From Tethya wilhelma (taxonomy: Eukaryota > Porifera > Demospongiae > Tethyida > Tethyidae): a stretch of DNA of 64,000 bases. The number at the start of each line of letters is the position of its first letter. Within the stretch, counting starts at the first letter, position 1. Under the pieces are notes generated by a model. The model was not told the DNA's origin and searched no databases. It saw only the letters and a list, made by a program, of their open reading frames with translations. The stretch spans positions 9,086,086-9,150,085 of the forward strand of contig CAXIPT010000001.1 of NCBI GenBank assembly GCA_964030475.1, given 5' to 3'. The translations under genes were made by a program, and so were the position numbers. This document shows, piece by piece, positions 52,710 to 64,000 of this stretch.

Positions 52710-55700
52710 TCAATTTTGCACTTGGTTATCTTTTGCTCCAATGCATAATGGCTTGAATGTATTAAAACTTTTGTCATCTCTTATCATGGGTATTTTGTGT
52801 ATTATGCGGTGTAACAGAAGTGGGAATAGAGAATCATGTGCACTACTTTCATTCAATTGGCTCAGAATCGAACATAGTATGCCATGTATTGAGTGAAAAG
52901 TAGTATAAAGTTATTCCTGAATACACTGTTATGAATGTTTTGAGAAATACTTTTTTTCATGGACACTATTAGCAGAGCAAGTTACTTACAGCTAATGTAT
53001 ACATTTGTTAACATCATGTGACCATCATCGTGTTTTTTATAAGTACTCAACATGGGAGAACTGGATATGGCAATTCAAGTGATTCATGATAGCATGTGGA
53101 CTCCAAGCCAAAACGGACGAAGTTCCCTTTCTATTTGTAGTTTTTGCTTTTTGTCTGTTATATGGAGTACTATATAATATTGATCTGGAAAAGAAGTGGT
53201 TTTTTTTCCAAATTGAGTTTTAGTGGAAAAATTTTTAAAGTACAGCCAAGTACGAATTAATTGTACGTTAATTTGGAACCTTGATTGGCAATTTTGCATT
53301 TTTTTTCTAAAAGTTATCTTCTGCTCTGAATGCATACGTTGTGGCTGAATGTATAACTTGTGTTTTCTCCTATCATGCATGGGTATCTGTTGTACAGGGT
53401 GGATTATAACAGCTAGTCATCGGCTATTTGCCATACAAAAGCAGTTAGTAGCTGACCATTTTCAGTTTGCTAGGCCATATTGGCCGACCAGAACTTGGCA
53501 CAAGCTATTGTAGCCTCGTTTTCAGGCCTATTGCTTGCGATTTCTACAAGTAAAACAGTGGGTGTGGTTAAAATAATACACGTAGACTAAGAAGACTAAG
53601 CAGATAGCTTGTTCTGTAAAGTTTTTAGACTAGATGTGTATGGTGATTGTCCTTCACATAAGCAAGTTCTTGCCTATAATAGTAATAGTAATTACTGAGC
53701 GCCTTAGCGCGAAGCAATGTAATTGTGTAGGGCCAAAAATTGTGGAAGTTAGCCAGCCAATTAAGCGTCATGACACCGGATGAAAAAGGTGCCAATTTAG
53801 CAAAATTTGTTCCTGTTATGCATTTGAATTTGATGACCTTTGCCAATTAATGTCACTGAACACGTGCATGCAAGTGCCCACGCTACTCACTTCTGTACTG
53901 TCTATGACGGAACCCAGCCATGTACTTAGTCTGGCTGGCCAGATTCTAAGCTAACACCAGAAGAGGGGAAGTTACAAGCCTGCTTGCTACCACTGTGACT
54001 CTTGCAAAAGGATATTATAATTACCTACACAATAATCAATCAGAAGATTCAGGTGATTCTAGCTAGATATAGCTTAGCACTAGCTTCAAACAAGATTGCT
54101 TTTGTAATTCAAGGAATGCCTATATCTGCGTGAGGCAATTTCCTTGCACTCAGTGTACTACTACTCAACAACAAAATATTAATTAGCGTTTTTTCCCTCT
54201 AACTAAAAAATATTTTACCATGATAATTTTTGCATCCTATATAATCACATAACAGCAGTTCATAATCACAATTCTTATATTCCTGAAATTCATATCGCAC
54301 AGGAGGCTTCTAATAGACACACTTTCAAGATATTGTTAATGAGTTCTTCAAGCATTTCACTTTCTGATAAGTGATGAGTAGGAAAATTTTGATGCAAATA
54401 ATTTACTGATTTGAGTTAAGATTTTGGTTGATATTGAGTTTAGAATGCTATTTGCCATGAACCAGTAGTCCATATGAAATTAGGCATGTTGCTAACTTTT
54501 CCCAGAGTTTAGCGTGTAATTTTACTACAAAATCTTAGCATAAGTGCATCACTTCTAGCTTGACAGAGAAGATAGACTTTCAGATGGCTGCAGTGTACTC
54601 ATGGACTGAGAGGTACCACCATTTTTGCCATTGCAGCATCCACAGTCCCTTGTACAAAGACCAAGGAACCTTAACTCCTGCTTATTTGTGTTGTTAAAAA
54701 TAACTTATGCAATCGCCATCTTCACCCAAGAAAAGAACTGTATTTGGAACAACATATGCACCACAGATGAGGTTGTGGTCTCTTTCTTTTCCCTTTACCC
54801 TTTTCTCAGTTCAGCATCATGTGGCAGTTTCTCTATATCTGGAACTGAACTCTTCATCTACATGCCTTTTATTTCTTTGCAAAGACTTTAGCCTTTTTAT
54901 GAGCTCTTCCAACATGCCCACCACACACCAGTTCCTTTACATTGGGAAAACCTCTTCAACTCAGTTGGATCCAGATCGATGAATCACTATATCTTGAACT
55001 TCCTCCAGATGTAAATCCTTGGCAGAACCCTCCCTCCATCCTTCTTGATTTCCTTTGCAGTTATGCTTTTTTTCTTGTTTTTCCACACATGAGTAGTTAG
55101 TGGCCATGTGTTATCCACAGTCTAGAATGAGTTCATTGTTGATGAAGGAGAAATCGGTCCACTAATGTTTCTCCAAGGTGAGACCATAAGTGTTGAAATA
55201 TCTAAAGGAAGCAATGTGGTTATATCGATATGTGTTGTTGTCATAGCAGAATTAGAGTGTGCAAGAGAATTGAAAGGGCAACTCAACACACTACATTACT
55301 TCTACATGATAATACACCACAGTAATTAGTATTTATACTTCTCCAGTGACTTGGCTGTTGCTATTCTCAAGTGTCTTCAGGAGCTGAAAGAAACTTCACT
55401 AGTTTCACATGATGCAAGATAGATTGCAGTTTATTTTATGTTTCAAAAGACCACAATTTATTGAGCAGTTGGTTCAAATTTCTTTGGACGACATCAATTC
55501 TCTCTTCATCATCTTTCCACCCTCATTGTGACACTGATAAGACTGATGGAATGTTTGGGGCCCTGGTAGGGAAAGATAAAGTGTTCAACTTCAGTGGAAA
55601 TCATGGCTGCACCAAGTACCACTACACTGCCTTGTTTATAGCGATTGCCAGCACGAGCTCTGTTTATAGCTATTAATTTCTACACAATACTTAAGTATAC

Positions 55701-56680
55701 CAAAATTTAATGTCGATGACAACAGAAGCGCATGCAGCAATTGAAGCTTTATCTGGTTTTATTTGGTCTTAGTTGCATTACGAGTGTACACATACATTTG
55801 GCGTGGCATTCCTTCACTGAAAATTGTCACATTTAATGCACCACAACAGCTGCTAATATACGTATATAGTAAAAAACACTAATTCATTGAGAGAATGAGA
55901 AAATGTTGACATGATCGACTTACATCCCATGATATTGCACCCGTAATGGATTTCCTACATTAATAACATCAGTCTAACTCACATTAATGCTCATTAAAGC
56001 GTTAATGTCTACTGCCATTCCACTGCGTTCTGTTATAAATTGGCTAGCCCGTATCATGCCTGGCAAAGCATGCATTTTTACATGCAGACTTATAGCCAAA
56101 AGCTATATAATTGGCATAGCAATTCAAATTTAAGGTGTTACGCTGCTACTATAGGTTGAAATCGACCATTTTTTACTTGGTGGAGCGAAGTCTCTTGGCT
56201 CTATTTTGTACACTTAGTTGTTGTCTTGCCTAAGAGGATACTTATGATCCGTGACTTATTTTACCTTAATTCTTCAATTGCTTGTGACGACGAATCCATC
56301 TCCGCAAAACTTCTTCAATTGCTTCTGCCTAACTTTACTAGCGATTTGTAAATTACAATTAGAATCTTGTAGGGGGTGCCCCCCCCCCCAAGTCTGCCCT
56401 TGAGTTGTTTTCGCTGATTTTTAGATCTGCCCGCTTATGTGGCAACTCTTCACCCATGCATGAGATATTGTTCCACAAAAGATTTCTGAAGTGAAAGAAA
56501 GACAGTAATATTTGACTCCAAGATAATGCTGCCTTGTTTACATATAATGTGTTACATGTAAGACAACAGTGAAGTGAAGTGAAATTTGAAGTGAAAAGAA
56601 AGTGAAAGTAAAATGAAATTGAAAGAAATGAAGTGAAATGAAGAAATGAAGTGAAATTTTTTTACAGCTCTTTCACGGAA
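52710..56680. other. Gene-poor stretch
   Basis: No intact gene was recognised. A minus-strand stretch at about 54620-54760 (LWCICCSKYSSFLGED and, in another frame, GVKVPWSLYKGLW) looks like a decayed repeat ORF. A C-homopolymer lies at about 56380, and a GAAGTGAAAT-type purine-rich tract at 56568-56658. Confidence 0.4.
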
Positions 56681-56688
56681 GAGCTGTA

Positions 56689-56892
56689 TCAAATAACATA
56701 TACCTTGTTCTCCCGTTGCATGCTTAGCAAAGCCCTGTCTTTTCGGTGAACAGGCCCATTGCGATACGCTTGTTTTATGTCCATTTTTGCTAGTAGAGTC
56801 CCAGCACCTAAACTTAACACTGTGGCAACAATATCGTCCACCGATGTATATGATACTCCATACATGTCCAGTAATGCCAGTAGTAGTCCCAA
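56689..56892 (-). pseudogene. Reverse transcriptase fragment
   Basis: The minus strand reads SVDDIVATVLSLGAGTLLAK, then MDIKQAYRNGPVHRKDRALL, SMQRENKVYV and a stop. KMDIKQAYR is RT motif A with the catalytic Asp. The PVH-x-x-DR-x-LL-x-M block follows as in DIRS- or Gypsy-like elements. Only about 65 codons remain. Confidence 0.75.
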
Positions 56893-57179
56893 GTGTTCAA
56901 ATTAAAATATTCATAGCTCCTATAGACATAATTTAGAATATTCATAATAATTTCAATATTATAGGACCTATAAAAGCAAATACAGCTAGGACGAGCACTA
57001 GCTGTATGGTTAGAGCTGTAGTTCTAAGGCCCGGATATGCTGGCTAACACTCTACTGATGCCATCATTGAGACTAAAACTTAGGAGTACTGACATTCACA
57101 ATCAGCCTCCATTTGTTGGGCTGATTTTGCTTGGGAATTACCCCAAAAGGGCTGCAGTGTATACCTAAGCTTCTAGCCG

Positions 57180-58034
57180 TCTTGGGAGAGCCAATGCAAG
57201 GAGTGTACACATGCACTGACATCGACATCTTTCAGTGTCATCACTAGGCAATGTATGCTTCTCAACTATATGTATGAAGAGCTGAAGAAAATGTGGACTA
57301 GATACTTGCCACTGAGAGAAGATGGAGTCAAGTGTGAAATGATCAAAGTGTTCTAGTGTGTTAGAACCTTCTGCTACAGGATTGTTGCGTTTCACTAGGG
57401 AATCAACCTCTCTACAAATTAGTCTGTTGTCGTCCTCCTACTCAGCCACTCTCGACTCTAGCTGACGAATTCTATTTTTAATTTCTGCAATCTCATATAT
57501 TTTAAAAGAAGAAAAGCAGTTGGTGTTTGATGATGTTGGTTCATCAATATAACATCTGAACTAGCAAAGGAAGGATATAGTGAGAGTGATCATCAGCCTG
57601 AAACTGTGAGGTACATGAAAATGACAGTCTAAAGTAGAAGTAGAGAATAAATGGATCATAAGAGAGATCCTCATCACTCAGAACAAAGCTTAAGCCAGGA
57701 CTGCTGTCAGATCGGCCAAGATCTGTTACTCTCTGTATTCCACAAATGTGCATTTTCTTATGCTTTCCACATTGACACTTTGTGTGGTGAGGAAAGGCTG
57801 TCTGGAAAATATCATATATACATACCCTGGTGATGGCTGAAAACTCTTGCTTTACCTTGTCATGTGCATCACAAACACATACTCTTCTTCGAGGTGACTG
57901 ATGTGTTGCCATCATCTTCACATGTCTCGTACTTTCGTTTCAACCTGTTGTGATATTGTTGTTAAGATTATTATATATTTTTCTTTATGTTAAATTTCTC
58001 ACCAGTCCACTGCAGCCGATGTACTCTTACTCAT
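57180..58034 (-). pseudogene. Decayed repeat ORF with coiled coil
   Basis: A possible first exon starts at 58034 (MSKSTSAAVDW, donor GTGAGA), and a second after TTCAACAACAG-type sequence gives LKRKYETCEDDGNTSVTSKK. Further down, EIAEIKNRIRQLESRVAE, a TAG, then DDNRLICREVDSLVKRNN and TLEHFDHFTLDSIFSQWQ follow on the minus strand. This resembles the coiled-coil start of a long repeated sponge ORF family. It has stops and frame changes. Confidence 0.4.
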
Positions 58035-58325
58035 GGCTGCATGCACGTGCTTCCATCCAATTACACGTAATGTTAAAACTGGTCAGTACAATATTACTCA
58101 ATGCACGATCGTAAAGCATGAGCATAGCTCTATAGCTAGTATCTATGTATATGCAATGCTATTATGATCATTATATCAAAGTAAGATAATGCTATATACT
58201 ATAGCTTGTCAATTTTTTTATTTACATACCAAATTTATAGAGTGATGAACTAAATTTATAACTGTCATAGACTTGAATTGATCTGGAAGGATATACACGC
58301 ACGTTGGCTAGAAATTTAAAATTGA

Positions 58326-59963
58326 TTAATGAAACTGGTACGTGGTTCCAGAACAAAACTTCAACCCATGCAAGCTACCTACAGTTGCAATGACTTCACT
58401 ATTTAGTAGAGCATATGTACCTCCTCTGTATCTTGTACTGTGAATTTGAAGAGAAAGTGGAAAACACCATGCACTATTCACTGCGCTCGTAATTTTATTT
58501 TTCCTTTCATTTGTCTCATTGTGAGTCAATTTGCGGTAGGTTTTGCTGTTGCTGAGGTGTGTTTCACCCTCCCAAATGTAGTCTTTTGTGTCTCTTATGA
58601 CTACTGTGGAGCCTTTGTCGGCTTTATTAATCACCAGACTTGTATCGTTTTTAAGTTTGTTTAGAGCAATTCGCTCCATTTTGGTGAGATTGTCTCTGTA
58701 ATTCTGTCTGGGTTTAATGAGTTCAAACACTTCTTGTTTGACACTTTCACAGTAGGACCAAATATAGCCACCGCGAACTGGTTGTGATTGTGTTCTTTTG
58801 TGTTTTATTTTGAGTATGCTTAGGGAGTGTGTTGGGTCCCTAATTTCTGGGGCAATCGGTTCACGCTGACCGTTTTGTTTTAACCTATTTAGGTTGGTTT
58901 CGGCTGCCATTAAATTAATATTCATTTCAGTTTTAGAATTGTTAAGTGCTGCCGTGTAGTAGGTACTCCTTCGTTTGTGTACTTTGTTTTCCATTCCTTC
59001 TGGAATCTGGTGGGCTTTCCATCTATTTACCATTTTTTCTTGAAACATGTTTAGTTCAGTGAGAAGTTTTTTCTCGTTTACATGTTTGGGTTTTGGGACA
59101 AATGTTAGTCCCTTGGCTAATACCTTTCTCTCATTTAGACTTAGCGCTTGCGATGATAAATTCACAATTTCATCATTAAACTTCTTTTTTTCAATATAGT
59201 TATTATGTCTATTAGTTTTATGTATTTTGTTTCTTGTTCTTTTATTGGGTCTTGCTTTTAGTAGGGTCTTCCTCTTTTCCTCTTTAGGGACTTCTGTTTC
59301 TCTTTCCCCTATGGAGAGAACCCGTACAGGTAATGGTGAATTAGGATTGCTAGTATTGTTTACCTTTTTAGGATCACCTCTAGATTCGAACTTTTCTTCT
59401 GCTGCTTCAACAGCTAGTTGGGTGTTAACCTTTAGTTTAGCAATAAGTTCTTTGTGGTTCGGAAACTTTTTCAATGCTTTCTCCGCATTATGGATGGTTT
59501 GTTTTGCTTTTTCAGCCAGTAAAGGCACCTGTTCTGAGATGTGATCTAATAATATTTGGGTTGCTGCTAGGCCCCCAGAGGTGTAGCAAGCTTTAACCCT
59601 TTCTTCCAGCTCATCCGAATTGTTGGTGGTAAAGAACTGTATTTTAGGTTGGAGATACCTTGGAATGGTATCATTGGTGACACACTCAGTTAAGCTCTCC
59701 ATTTGGTTGGAGGCTTGCAGGCTTTTGCCTGTTAGTTCACCTATTGCATTTGAGCATTTTTTGATAATGGTATCAGATGAGGTTTCCGAGCTCCCCGATT
59801 TGATGGGAGTGGAGGTTGCTGTTCCCTCCGGTTTTCTTGATTTCACAGTGGGAAGTTTGAAGGAACTCGACAATGAGGGCTCCAGGTCAGTGGACTCCGT
59901 AACTGTTATGTTTGGATCCTCTGGGACCACCGAAGGGGGTATCTGTGCCTCATCCCTGTTCAT
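58326..59963 (-). CDS. Penelope-like retroelement, N-terminal ORF, truncated before the RT core
   Basis: A 545-codon open frame. The N-terminal part is Ser/Thr-rich, then lysine-rich. From about residue 275 it shows the conserved N-terminal block of Penelope-like elements: NLSSQALSLNERKVLAKGL, FVPKPKH, then NLTKMERIALNKLKNDTSLV and INKADKGSTVVIRDTKDYIW (about residues 430-470). This is the lead-in to the reverse transcriptase. After NERKNK the homology appears to end, and the last 55 residues look like unrelated flank. Neither the RT catalytic motif nor a GIY-YIG domain is present. An open frame this long implies a fairly young insertion. Confidence 0.75.
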   Translation of the reverse strand: MNRDEAQIPPSVVPEDPNITVTESTDLEPSLSSSFKLPTVKSRKPEGTATSTPIKSGSSETSSDTIIKKCSNAIGELTGKSLQASNQMESLTECVTNDTIPRYLQPKIQFFTTNNSDELEERVKACYTSGGLAATQILLDHISEQVPLLAEKAKQTIHNAEKALKKFPNHKELIAKLKVNTQLAVEAAEEKFESRGDPKKVNNTSNPNSPLPVRVLSIGERETEVPKEEKRKTLLKARPNKRTRNKIHKTNRHNNYIEKKKFNDEIVNLSSQALSLNERKVLAKGLTFVPKPKHVNEKKLLTELNMFQEKMVNRWKAHQIPEGMENKVHKRRSTYYTAALNNSKTEMNINLMAAETNLNRLKQNGQREPIAPEIRDPTHSLSILKIKHKRTQSQPVRGGYIWSYCESVKQEVFELIKPRQNYRDNLTKMERIALNKLKNDTSLVINKADKGSTVVIRDTKDYIWEGETHLSNSKTYRKLTHNETNERKNKITSAVNSAWCFPLSLQIHSTRYRGGTYALLNSEVIATVGSLHGLKFCSGTTYQFH

Positions 59964-60026
59964 GTCTACCTATATAAAAACTGGTAAGTTACTATTTGTA
60001 TGTATTGANTGGTGCGTGTTTACAGG

Positions 60027-60028
<2 letters not shown>

Positions 60029-60080
<52 letters not shown>
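60029..60080. repeat. (TG)n microsatellite
   Basis: An uninterrupted GT run of about 25 units, 20 bases after the n at 60009. Confidence 0.95.
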
Positions 60081-60360
60081 GGAAGTTATATACTAAGCAA
60101 CAGTATAGTAGTTGAAGAAGGTTATAATATCATGGTTGCGTAGGTTTTTAGGGGAAAGAATGTAATCAGTAGCTATGGAATATCTCTGTGAAACAAACTC
60201 TCCCTTTACAGTTACCCCTAGCAGCAGGTCTCCTGATAATGACACAGGCCATGGTAGGAAAAGACAAACCAGAGGTACACATGTAAGATACAGATCAATG
60301 CACAAATACTACGATAAACAAAACATCCAATGAACATTCAAATTAATTTCTTGCCAAGGT

Positions 60361-61820
60361 CGCAGACGAGGACATTGTCGAGGGCGAGGGCGAGGTCGAG
60401 GTTTAGGTTGTGCAGGTCGTCGTAGCAGTGGCAGAGGCCAAGGTAGGGGCTGTAGAGGCAGTGCTAACAACCAGAAGAATCTCAAAACAATAGTGTATGA
60501 CACGAATGCTGGTAAGTAGATGTAACTCAACATTTTGAAAGGTAGAACACTTGTTACGCACTATCTCTCTTGTAATCACAGAATGGTCTGAAACTAATGT
60601 GACAGTCAATGATTTTACTGAAGACATTGGTCCAACAATGTATATTCCCAGTGATCCATTGACATGTTTTGGTCTCTTTTTCGATGACAGCATGATTGAC
60701 ATGATTGTCACAAGTATTGGTCAACAACAGCACAGGAGATCAGGGCGTACTTTGGTTTTGTGATTCTTATGGGAATCAATGAACGATCTTCCCGAAATCA
60801 GAGACTACTGGTTGACCATCAAGTATCTCCACTATGAGTCGATTGCAAGCAGGACTGTACCACACAGGTTCAAGGAGATCAGCCGTTATTTGCACTTCGA
60901 AAATAACGATGATATACCTGCAAGGGAAGAGGATTAATACACTCGCACGCAGAAAGTTGACCCCATCATCAACAAGATGAGGTCCAACTGCTCGAAAGTA
61001 TTCAAACCTCATTGGGAACTCAGTGTTGACGAGGTATAATGATCCCATTCAAGGGTCGTTACAGTATGAAGCAATATATGCCAACAAGCCTGTCAAACAA
61101 CGTGGTTTCAAGGTATGGGTAGTTGCTGAAGCCAGTTCCGGATACTTCCTCGACTTCAATTTTTTTACACGGGAGCCAGTGGAGAGAGCACTGAGCATGG
61201 TCTAGGTACAGTAGTAGTTGATTCACTCACCCAGTAATACCAAAATCAAAACAGACAGAATTTTGTGACAACTACTTTACCTAGGTAGACCATTTCTGTC
61301 GTCTCCTTGAGAAAGATACCTACGCTTGTGGTACTGCTAGACCTGATCAAAAAGGGTACCCCTCAGAGCTTCTAGTGGATGGGAATGGGATGGAGAGAGG
61401 TGATCATCGGTTCCGACAGTACAACAATCTTGTAGCTACAGTCTGGAAAGATACAAAACATGTGAAATGGCTGTCTACCATGAACCAACCAAAACAGTAC
61501 AATTACGCTACACAATAGCAGTAGTATTCAAGTCTCATGTCCTCCAGTGCATTGACGACTACAACCACAACACGTCGGGTGTGGACAAAGGCGATCAAAT
61601 ATGGCGCTATTATCACGTGAGGCTCAAATGCCGGGAAATTTACAAGTACCTCTTCTGGTTTCTATTTGATGTGGATATTACCAACGCTTACATCCTCATG
61701 TCAAGGTACAGTGTAAGCAGCACACACAGACCACTACTTGCTGCTCCTCTAACCAAAAAAGCACAGAGTATGTTCAGAAAGTTAAATAACACACTTCCTT
61801 ACACATGCAAGCTTTCATAA
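60361..61820 (+). pseudogene. piggyBac-like transposase with RG-rich start, decayed
   Basis: An RG-rich exon-like stretch (GRRRGHCRGRGRGRGLGC, 60361 on) precedes PSDPLTCFGLFFDDSMID. Later pieces, in changing frames, read SVDEV, MIPFKGRYSMKQYMP, GFKVWVVAEASSGYFLDFN, LLEKDTYACGTARPDQKGYP, NGMERGDHRFRQYNNLVATV and GVDKGDQIWRYYHVRLKCRE. This is the order of the piggyBac catalytic domain, including the Asp in PFKGR and GVDKGDQ contexts. Frameshifts (for example near 61036), stops and gaps make it inactive. No terminal inverted repeats were found. Confidence 0.85.
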
Positions 61821-62292
61821 CTACAAGCAATTTAAAACTATCAATTAAAGATGATTTCTGTTTATAGTGATATTCATATATTCTATTTTAGGTATGTCAA
61901 TTAGTATGGTGTGCATAATGCACATTACAGCCAACATCCCTAGGATCAATGCAAGAAACATCCAACAGTTACATCATGACTTGAAGATGGAATCTTTGCC
62001 TTGCTTGACTGGTGATGCACACTTTGAGCTTTTCTTGATGTTTAAAAGAGCTATGCATGGTGATCTTTTCAAAGCAACATCTCCCTGACGAACTAATCGT
62101 TTTGCAAGAAAAATTGTTAGCTTAAATTCTTGTCTTTCTGATGTCTATTACAGAAACAGACACAAACAATCCTTCTCAATATGAGTGGTCTGCTCTATCT
62201 GTTATATTTAATTTTGGTTAGGCCACTTCTGTTTGCAGTATTCCACATCAATAGCTATTGGCTAGCTCTGCACCTGAAAATGCAGGCTTTGC
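61821..62292. other. Unassigned stretch
   Basis: A short plus frame (ITANIPRINARNIQQLHHDL, KMESLPCLTGDAHFELFLMF) at 61915-62088 looks protein-like but has no recognised family. Confidence 0.3.
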
Positions 62293-62640
62293 TTGGGATG
62301 GTATGGGGTAGCCCGCATATTACAAGGTCAAAAACCGACCCGATTATGCCACATAGTTCTTGATTGGACAGGGTCACACATTTGTCTGGTACAGGCAGTG
62401 TTAACGTATTTGGATGCAAGAGACTTTCGCTCAGGGCCTTTATTTTGCCATGAAGATGGCTCACTATTGACACGTCATCAATTGATCTCGTCACTGAGGA
62501 CTACTTTATTTGAAGCTGGTGTAAAAAGCATTTTTTATTCTGCCCACTCATTTCGAATAAGAGCTGCTACGACAAGGGCAGCAAAGGGTGTCGAAGACCC
62601 AACTATTAATACTTTGGGAAGGTACGAGGAGGATGTGTGA
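62293..62640 (+). pseudogene. Tyrosine recombinase C-terminal fragment
   Basis: The frame reads LVQAVLTYLDARDFRSGPLF, EDGSLLTRHQLISSLRTTLF, YSAHSFRIRAATTRAAKGVE and TLGRYEEDV, then a TGA. AHSFRI carries the catalytic H-x-x-R of tyrosine recombinases. In the family a further segment with the nucleophilic Tyr follows the LGRW block, but here the frame stops. It is typical of DIRS-like or Crypton-like remnants in sponges. Confidence 0.75.
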
Positions 62641-63790
62641 TTCATTCAAAAGGTATATCAGGATGCCTCTGCCCAGTTGGTAAACTCACAGTGACTTATT
62701 TGGGAAGTATTGCTGTGGTGTGTTCATGCTTTACTCTGGTTGTAATTCCTGAGCACTTCTCTTTTGTGTTCTGAGTTGAGCTTGGTTACTGTTTGTTGAT
62801 TTTCTTGACTTCATGATTGTTTTGAGTGTACTAATAATGATTCTAGGTGTGTACTAGTAAAGAGCTATGTAAGGGTGCATATGATGTTTGGGTATTATCA
62901 CCTGGTGATAATAAATGCATTTTCCTTGTGACCAGTAAAAGCCAAGTACGATCTCACTAAATTACCATGTTAAATAAAACAAACAAAAACTACATTCTCA
63001 CAACTTACTTTCATTATAGCAGAGGGTATAGATAATCTACATAGAAAGTGCAATAATATCACTCTGCCAAATGAACCCTTTGGTAGCAAACCAACCAAAA
63101 TTTGGATTGAGGAACATATGTGACACAGTAAAATGAACTCCTCACTCATCATCGTACATGCATGTCATTTTTGCTTAAGAGTGTAATTCTTATTTTGATG
63201 GTTCAGATAGTATAAACCATATAGAATTGATTACAGAATGTTACATAGTGTACATGTACATAATTATGCATTTCTTTCTACAGCTCTCAGTTCAAATGTG
63301 TCGACACTTCATAGCAAGAGTTGCACCACTAGAGGCGAAACGAAAGAAACTGCTGAGAGTACAGGCAAGTGTTGCTATTGCATTAATTTGTGCTTCATGT
63401 GAGTCATTTTTGTGTAGAATCCTGTTCCAAGGGAAGCTTGTGTGATGGTCCAGTGTCGACACTTCCTAGCAAGAGTCGTATCACTAGAGGCAAGACCAAA
63501 GAAACTGCTAAAGGTGTGTGTTGCTGTGATGTGGTACAAAATCTACTATCATGGGTTATATTCTTGTACAGCTTCTTCTCAGGAGAGTTAGTTTTGATAT
63601 CTCATTTCCTCTGTCTAGTCCTCTTCTGGATGATTCAGGTAAGATTAACCATGTAAATATTACAGAATATGACATATTTAATTACATGTGTGTATTTGCT
63701 TTCTACAGCTTTCAATTCAAGTGTATCAAATTGTGATACAGAGTTTGATGATTCCCTTGTGCTCTCTCTCATAGATAGATGATTATAAAG
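62641..63790. other. Region with a short internal duplication
   Basis: Two stretches share GTGTCGACACTTC-TAGCAAG and CACTAGAGGC-A-AC-AAAGAAACTGCT: 63297-63357 and 63452-63514. Each would read STL-SKS-TRG-TKETA in one frame and each follows a possible acceptor. An exon-like stretch (AEGIDNLHRKCNNITLPNEP) lies at 63018-63123. The gene, if any, is unknown. Confidence 0.35.
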
Positions 63791-63791
63791 G

Positions 63792-63833
<42 letters not shown>

Positions 63834-63850
63834 ATGTGTGTGTGTGTTAT
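63791..63850. repeat. (GT)n microsatellite
   Basis: A GT run of nearly 30 units with one CATG interruption near 63832. Confidence 0.95.
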
Positions 63851-64000
63851 TGAACAGTTCAATATTTTGGTGGTAATCCTACTCATCCACTCATTCTTCA
63901 AAGTCATTGGCAGTACAACTACTCTGGCAGGACACCCCCAAAAAGAGAGAACCTATCAAGTCAACTCTAACTCGGAAACTCTTCCACAAAGGACTCCAAG

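Noticed and set aside
56560..56660. GAAGTGAAAT-rich tract considered as a regulatory array
   Set aside because: It is low-complexity purine sequence with irregular spacing next to a retroelement fragment. No gene is nearby.

Overview
The window is animal nuclear DNA and most resembles a demosponge of the Amphimedon type. It is AT-rich and compact, and the housekeeping genes have many short introns with GT-AG junctions. Orthologues of animal genes (sphingosine kinase, PLD6/Zucchini, UBC9, TAF2, mitochondrial ribosomal protein S18) sit beside repeat families that I associate with sponges. The host assignment is inference from content. Six single n characters (687, 3253, 5512, 24203, 32474, 60009) mark contig joins, and several of the oddest structures coincide exactly with them.

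Layout. 1-7.4 kb: two copies of a polytopic GT8 glycosyltransferase of the plant/fungal PGSIP type and the first exons of TAF2. The piece 688-5511 is probably inverted in the scaffold, because its first 690 bases are the exact reverse complement of the first 690 bases of the next contig. 7.7-16.1 kb: a clean housekeeping block. A seven-exon sphingosine kinase gene (minus) is divergent from intronless PLD6 (plus), which converges on a seven-exon UBC9/UBE2I gene (minus). I could close all reading phases across the exons of both spliced genes. 16.7-26.4 kb: a tandem array of single-exon, secreted, cysteine-rich lipocalin proteins that look like violaxanthin de-epoxidase (VDE), an enzyme of the plant and algal xanthophyll cycle. 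There are five complete or nearly complete genes, two copies broken at a contig join, and one pseudogene. This is the most interesting content of the window. 27.4-28.6 kb: mitochondrial ribosomal protein S18 (minus), divergent from an unidentified first exon (plus). 30.0-34.9 kb: a 2.45 kb sequence present twice in tandem with the join at an n, most likely two haplotypes laid end to end.

35-64 kb is gene-poor and filled with decayed mobile elements: pogo-like, hAT-like, Tc1-like and piggyBac transposases, a Penelope-like element with a long open N-terminal ORF, reverse transcriptase and tyrosine recombinase fragments, orphan HIRAN-domain ORFs, several inverted-repeat elements (MITEs) and minisatellites. 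Small exon candidates here (RING-like, tail-anchor-like, RG-rich) are weakly supported.

The genes do not form one pathway. The housekeeping genes seem joined only by shared short divergent promoters, several of which carry the palindrome CCACGTGG. The VDE-like array is a lineage expansion that probably gives secreted, disulfide-rich ligand-binding proteins. Whether they act on carotenoids cannot be told from sequence.
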